Shown: piece after piece, positions 58,190 to 64,000 of the stretch
Position numbering within the stretch: position 1 is the stretch's first letter
Layout of the letters: each line of letters opens with the position of its first letter
Assembly (NCBI GenBank): GCA_022316685.1
Contig: JAKJHU010000061.1
Location: 3,533,709-3,597,708, forward strand
Reading direction: 5' to 3'
Source of the DNA: Progne subis subis
Lineage: Eukaryota; Chordata; Aves; Passeriformes; Hirundinidae
Length of the DNA stretch: 64,000 bases
Notes under the pieces: model-generated
The model's database searches: none
The model's input: only the letters and a program-made list of their open reading frames with translations
What the model was told of the DNA's origin: nothing
Translations under genes and position numbers: made by a program

Positions 58190-58520
58190 ATGGATCCTGA
58201 GGTGGCAAACCCCAATGCTTCCTTTGGAATTGTAGCTTAATTACTAGCCCTTATTATCAAAGGCATTCGACTCCCTAATTAACAAAGACAGATGACACCG
58301 TGCTTTTTATATTGACTGATTGTTTTGCATGTGCAAAACTACAAGATGAGCTATTAAATCCCTTCCAAGCAATTATTAATGTATGCCAAGCTCCCTGACA
58401 AATCCTCCAGGGAACTTGAATAAGAACATATGTTCAATTTTCTCATCTGGTTTTAGTTCCAATTAATCAGCAATCCCAAACCACTTATCAAAGGCACTTA
58501 GTTTCATTTGCACACAGTTC
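58190..58520. promoter_or_regulatory. Candidate intron-2 enhancer with two identical TCF/LEF-like sites
   Basis: TTATCAAAGGCA occurs at 58254-58265 and again at 58485-58496; ATCAAAGG is the TCF/LEF core. Between them are TTTTGCATGTGCAAAA (palindromic, octamer-like), several TAATTA/AATTAAT words and no simple repeats. The spacing and AT-rich texture suggest a Wnt-responsive developmental element about 0.3 kb after exon 2. Function is inferred. Confidence 0.3.
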
Positions 58521-61500
58521 CTTCACATACAAATCCTACCAAAAGTGAGATTGCATTTATTTTATGTGAAAAGTATTTACAACCACATTCTAGTGAGAAG
58601 TTATTCTTTAGGACTACTAAATATGGGCTAATAGTACTACAGTCCTAATTTAGGTTTATGAAAAGAGAAACACTAGGGATTTAAAAAGTGAAAAGTCCAA
58701 AAGGGTAAGGAAAAAAGAATAATCAGGACTTCTGGCTTTATAGTTTTATAAGAGCTAATAAAAATGCAGAAAAAATTGAAATATATCAGGAAACCTTGTC
58801 AACTTTGTTTTTAAATGGTGAGAATTTCTACTGCCTTTGCTGGATGGTAAAAGCATTTAACCACTGGTGTGTTTTCTTCCACATCTGAAATTCTGATTTT
58901 ATAGCTTGAAACTCACAGTTCTCCTGGCATTCCTAAGGATGCAATTATTTGCAGTGTTTGGGGACCGTGCTAAAATGAATCTATTTTTTATCAAACGGTG
59001 ATAATTCAAACTGTGCATTTTAGCCAGGTCTTCCTTAAAGAGGACAACAAGCCAGAACTGTGCAGGGGACCCATTACATGTCCTGTTTGCCCTAAGCATT
59101 TCAGTTTCTTCCCTCTTAGGCTGTTCCAGAGGCAGCAGCCTCCCCTTTGCTGTATTTCTCGAGTGGATTATTTAGGCACAAGCCTGCAGGGATGACTTTC
59201 CAGTCTTGGGAAGAGCAGAAACTGCAGATGTGTTGGCAGAGCAGGAGGCACCAACCTGCGTGCCAGGGCATTGGGGAATTGCCAGGAACCTGTTCCTGAT
59301 TAAATGACCTTCCTCATCAGACGCCAGGGAATTTCTCCCTCAGGTCCCGATGAGTAAAGTGCCCACAAGGAATCTGACTGACAGAGCTGATATCTTAATT
59401 TTACAGTGGTGCACACGAAAGTTTGTTACAGCTTTGTTCAGAGAGGATGGGAAGGTACTGCTGGGGATAGCTGTGTGTGGAGCAGCAAATGCTTCTGCAA
59501 ACTCCTCCACTAATTCCTATTCCTAAAGGAAAAAATGTATGCAAAGGGAGAGAATATACATCAGGCACTGTCTGGAAGAGGTGAGAAATCTTGCTAATTA
59601 TACAGATGTTCCAGCCACAAGGTTAGATGCAGTTTTACCGCATCATTTTCACCACAGGAACACTATTTTTAATGAGTGTTCATGCATATTCCCCTTTTGC
59701 ATACATTCTGGCACAGGCTATGGCGAGTTTTGAACAGTTTGTCCTGAAAAAATATTCCCGTCGGTTTGGATTGACTGAAGGTAAAAATATTGTCACTAAC
59801 ATTTGTAAAAATATTTGCTCTTTTTCTGCATTTTTCCACTGACATTTTCCACCCGGCTCTGTCACAGCCCAGTCATCCAAGTCAGTGTGTCATTGGGCGA
59901 GTGGAGAAAGAAAACAAACTCTCTCCAGTGTTGATCAAAAAACACCCATTCACTTTGATGCTTCCTTGGCTGTTTGTCTCATCCTGAGCCGCTGGAAACT
60001 CAGCCCCATGTGACGTTGTTAGCAACAAGAGCAAAACAAAGCCAAACCCTTCCCCCCCCACGCAGGCAGGGAAACCTCTGCTGCTTTTGGGTTTCCTTCC
60101 CTGCTGCTGACACAGGAGCACTGCTGGAATTGCCTTCGGAGACCCGAAAAGCGAGGGAATTCTCCAGGCTGGTGCTGCTCCTGTGCACAGCAGCTCCTGC
60201 CAGGCTCCAGGGGCAGCTCAGCATCATCTCAGAGCAGGGAGCAGGACAGCTCCCAGAGCCACACAACAGCACAGGGCCAGCTGGAGGGCTCAAGCTGAGG
60301 GTGACTGGAGGGGTTTTTCCCTGCAAGATGTGCTGAAGGCAGGATTTGCGGTGATACCACAGGCGAGCCTCCAGTTTGGAGGGTGTGATGGTGCCCTCAG
60401 CTCACATGAAGCAGAGGTATGAGCAGTTCAGCAGATAATGACTCCGCGAGTTCAGACAGGTTGGAGGTATCTAAACAGCAACATCTCTTGTGTACACTTC
60501 ACTGTCAGTGAAAAATCCAGGCTTAGGTGTTTCCAGAGCAACAGCTGCACCCCCAGCAGACTGTTCCTGAAATCCTGCCCCTCAACAGCGCAAATGTTTG
60601 CAGGGTAGAAACTCTCCCCCTTTCCCCTGCTCAGCCTAACAACCCTGGCAGTGAAAATGAGATCCCACTTGACTTTGGACCACTAGAAATTTTATCTCTG
60701 TCGGACTGAGGATATTATTACAGGTGTTTGTAAGAAATCAAGCTAAATGATCAAATATTCTTTCTGACTTTTCCAAATCCTTCGTTGCAAGGCAGGCTCT
60801 TCAAACTGGCAACATCTCCTTGCTCAAAGGGCATGCACGGCATTCTTGAGGCACACAGCATCAGTTATTCATTTCAGGCAAACAAGTACATTCATGAACA
60901 AAAATGTCCCGAATATCACAAATGCTGATGATGTTTTAACTGGTATAACATGTCTCAAAGGTTACGAGTGCAGAGCTCAAAGTCCAGTGACTCACGTCCA
61001 ACTTCTGTTTGGCCTTCGTGGCTGGGGAGGTGTTTTACAGAGCCAGTGACCGACCTGAGAAGGGTGAGAGCAGCAGGACATCCAGCCCACGTTTGTGGTG
61101 GCAAACCCTTCTCAGTGGGAGCTGGAGGTGGCCACTGGGGAGCCAGGTGCTGCTCGAGTCTCCTCCCTCCTGGAAAAGGAGGGAGAGCAAAGCAGATCCC
61201 AGGGCTCAGTCAGGGCATCTCCCTCAGTTCATTAACCTGAAGCTGCAGAAAAAAAATGTAGAGCTGCAAAAGCTCAGAGCTCGATCCTGCTTTTCTGTCT
61301 GCACCTTGTCCCAGAGTTACATCTCCTATTTCCTTGGACCCAGCACTCGCACTGCAGAGTGAATCCCCGTCCCTTTGATGTCGATGGGAGTTTTGTTACT
61401 GGAGAGAATGAAACCAGGTACTTGACCAGCATTTGGTAATTGAAATGTAGTTGTTACATGTTCACTTTGTGGCCATTATGGATTTCACGGGCTTCAAAGG

Positions 61501-62590
61501 CAGTGATTTGAATGCTCATGTTACCAGCCCTACAGAAAAATCAGATCTTGCAGGACGCATTCCTGGGTTTGATTTGCAGCTGGAACGCTTTAGCTTGAGC
61601 TTCAAACTACACCACTGCTGCACCAGATCAAACCTGAGCCCCTCTCCAGACCCTTTTCTGCCATTCGTTGGAGTCTGGTTCCATGTTGTGGGTTGAAACA
61701 TGTAATTCTAGTACCTAAGAAAGGCTTAGGCCCACCCAACCCATAAAGCAGATGTGCCTTCTCTTTGGAGCTTTTTAAAGTACCAGTGTGATCATTCTGA
61801 GGATGGCACAGCACAGTTTGATTTAATGATGTGCCCCAGCACCATGACAGTACCTACAAATACTGACAATAACTTTGATTATAGTTTTTTGGTGACTTAT
61901 CTGCAGCTCAGCTACGTTTATCTCTCAGCAAGTAGCAAGGGAACTTGATCACAGAGATCCTGCAGCTCTCCCAGAACAGAGCTCTGTCTGGTTCTCTCCT
62001 TCAGACCATTCCTAAAAGCCACTGCAGCCTGCAAAACCTCTGACAAACCTTAAACCTAGCAAGGCACAACAACTCTTCACAGACTCTTGAGGAGCTGCAG
62101 ACGGCATTTTCCATACCCCAGTGTGTCCTTGCTGGGCAAAGTGGTGCCCTGATGAGCAGCCCTTCAATGCTGAGCAGAAACAGCTGTACAGAAAGTGTCA
62201 GAGGTACGTGTATAACCTCATTTATCTCAGCACTGTTTTTACAAAAGGCTTCAAGTTTAGGAAACACGTTGCACCTCAGTGACAAACTCCCATTCTTCTT
62301 CAGCATTTGAGATCTAGATCCCACCCTTCTCCAACACTGTGCAAGGAAGGCAGCACGGCTACAAGAAGCACACAAAGCGGAACTAAGAATCTGCTGCAAT
62401 TTTAAAGTGAATTTAATTTTTCCCTAGGTTCAACAGAGTTTACACAGGTCTGTTCCGCTACCAGTACAGCCAGCTTTCAGGCCATTCCTTGGAAAACACC
62501 TCCAGCAAACTGAATTCCTGCTGTGGACGCCCCTTCACCTGGCAGAGCCTTGGGGCTCTGTTTGGCTGGTGGCTCCTGCCTGGGGGCATG

Positions 62591-62652
62591 GGGAGAGCTT
62601 TTATCAGTGGGGAGAGAGTTTTTATCAGTGGGGAGAGAGTTTTTATCAGTGG
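62591..62652. repeat. Three tandem copies of a ~21-bp unit
   Basis: GGGAGAGCTTTTATCAGTGG (62591-62610) is followed by two identical 21-bp copies of GGAGAGAGTTTTTATCAGTG-G (62611-62631 and 62632-62652). It is a small, recent tandem repeat in BMP7 intron 2. Confidence 0.93.
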
Positions 62653-63709
62653 GGAAGGAGAGGGAAGGGAAAGCAGGGGATCCCAGGGAAGGAAGAGAAG
62701 GTGTGGGAGGAGGGCTGCATCAGGTCTGTGTACAGAGGGTGTTGCAAACGTGCCAGGGAGAGGCCCAGGGAGATCCTGGGGCCCTCTCAAAGTAGGAAAG
62801 TCTGAAAAATATTTTCCTAAGCTTGTCTTTGGACAGCTGCAGCTGACTTTAAGCAATGACACCAAGCAAACTGGAATCTGGATACGGCAGGTTTTTAATC
62901 CAAACAGATGTCTTCTAACCCCACATCTCCTCTCACCCTCGCAGGATGCCCTTTTTGCCTTCTCCTCCCTCCACCTGCTCAAAGCTGGACGTGAATAACC
63001 CCTTTCCCCCATGCCAGCCCTGTCCTTGGGCTGTCTGCTGGAAAACTTGCACCGTGCCTGTGACCCAAAGAGCCTCTCTAGGGTTAGAGTATGAGTCAGG
63101 AGGAGAGGATTGTGTAAACACTGTGGTCTACATGCTGAATCAATAAGAATTCAACACGTCCATGCCTCAAGTGTTTCCTACTGTAAAACAGAACAGGAGG
63201 GTTAACCCACATCTGTAAAGCCACTCGAAGGCTGTTACAAGGTGCCACTGTATGGTTGCTGTTTAAAACACGGATGGGTTTGTAATTCCTGCAGGTAGCA
63301 GGGAGAGATGGGGGCAGCCCAGCTGCCAGGTGTGCTCTTTGGGCTGAGGGATTCCCTGTCCCCGATGCAGGCAGGGGACAGCAGGACCTGCTGCTGCCAG
63401 GACAGAGCCAGGTGAGCCGGGGCTCTGGGGCTGCTCCCAGCACTGAGAGCTGGCTGGTCACAGAAATCACCTTGTCTGAGAGTATAATGGAAATTGCCAA
63501 GAGTCACCTTCACTGCTGCTGCCTGTCCTTTTTCCCATTTATTTTTATCCCACTTGGAAGTGCTCATTAGTGTTTACTACCACTTGTCAACCAGCAGCTT
63601 GAAATAACAGGGCTGACGAGCGGGATGGGGACAGTGAGTGGAGAAAACACACGTAAAAGCGGGGACTGTTTGGCAAGAGGGCTGTCCTAAAATAGTGTAG
63701 ACCTTACAA

Positions 63710-63733
63710 CATGATAGTCTGCATGATAGTCTG
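63710..63733. repeat. Perfect 12-bp tandem duplication
   Basis: CATGATAGTCTG occurs twice back to back (63710-63721 and 63722-63733) in BMP7 intron 2. Confidence 0.9.
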
Positions 63734-64000
63734 ATATAAATGCTGAGTTTTATCTCCTCTTCTCTTGCTAATACAGAATTTCTGTCTCTCGTATTTTCAT
63801 CCACGTTCTCCTCATGCCCCAGCTCACCAAGGCAGGTGGCTGGGGCAGATGCAGCACTTCTCATTTTTGTATATATTTCTGGTGTTTATGGCTTCAAACC
63901 AAACTGCATCCCAGGGACTGAAAAAGTACCCCAGCAAAAAGCAAAGAAGCCATACATACTACTTTCATGAAGCTTCACGGTCATTAATCCTTTCTCTTAT

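Larger units (their letters stand above)
57879..64000 (+). other. BMP7: BMP7 intron 2 (partial, runs off right edge)
   Basis: It begins with GTGAGG. I looked for exon 3 (human starts ESDLFLLDSRTLWASEEGW) and saw no match up to 64000, so exon 3 is outside. It holds a candidate enhancer at 58190-58520, short tandem repeats at 62591-62652 and 63710-63733, and ordinary noncoding DNA. Open frames at 62458-63012 and 62489-62998 have no protein-like character. Confidence 0.88.

Noticed and set aside
1..64000. CRISPR arrays, prokaryotic operons, tRNA/rRNA genes, intact retroviral or LINE elements
   Set aside because: No direct-repeat/spacer arrays, ribosome-binding-site-led gene strings, clover-leaf genes, LTR pairs or reverse-transcriptase motifs were seen. 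The window is ordinary vertebrate chromosomal DNA.

Overview
This window is vertebrate nuclear DNA, most likely from a bird. It is intron-rich, with AT-rich noncoding sequence, one strong CpG island, few recognisable transposons and no mammalian-type Alu or L1 copies that I could see. There are no bacterial-style operons, RNA genes, CRISPR arrays or intact mobile elements. The avian call rests on gene content, compactness and similarity to bird and mammal proteins recalled from memory. A crocodilian or turtle cannot be excluded from the sequence alone.

Two genes are present, arranged head to head. On the minus strand, from the left edge to about 8.2 kb, lie the 5' exons of SPO11, the topoisomerase VI-like protein that makes meiotic double-strand breaks. 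Six exons are recognised with consistent splice phases: 163-290, 1821-1907, 2503-2611 (catalytic tyrosine), 2797-2863, 3485-3573 and 5954-6067. A possible first coding exon lies at 8134-8231. One frame-restoring micro-exon between 290 and 1821 was not located, and the 3' exons lie beyond the left edge. On the plus strand, BMP7 (a TGF-beta family ligand) starts in a CpG island. Exon 1 codes from 33539 to 33971, intron 1 is 23.7 kb, exon 2 is 57686-57878, and intron 2 runs off the right edge. Only the signal peptide and roughly the first half of the prodomain are in view. The furin site and mature cystine-knot domain are outside the window.

The intervals are: 1-8.2 kb SPO11; 8.4-8.85 kb a degenerate 30-bp minisatellite; 8.8-9.1 kb a small GC-rich patch; 9.1-33 kb intergenic sequence with simple repeats and a few patches that look like regulatory elements; 33.0-34.6 kb the BMP7 CpG island, with short upstream ORFs and a GC-rich hairpin; 34.6-57.7 kb BMP7 intron 1, holding a C-rich 11-bp minisatellite at 42.9-43.4 kb, a 13-bp-arm perfect hairpin at 45.1 kb and several candidate enhancers; 57.9-64 kb intron 2, with one candidate enhancer carrying two identical TCF/LEF-like sites.

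The two genes share no pathway. Their adjacency matches the SPO11-BMP7 order I know from human chromosome 20q13 and so reflects conserved synteny. The long gap and introns are probable homes for BMP7 developmental enhancers. No wholly new system was found. The most useful leads are an extra cysteine in the BMP7 prodomain, the conserved frame-neutral SPO11 exon 2 cassette, the missing SPO11 micro-exon, and the structured repeats in BMP7 intron 1.
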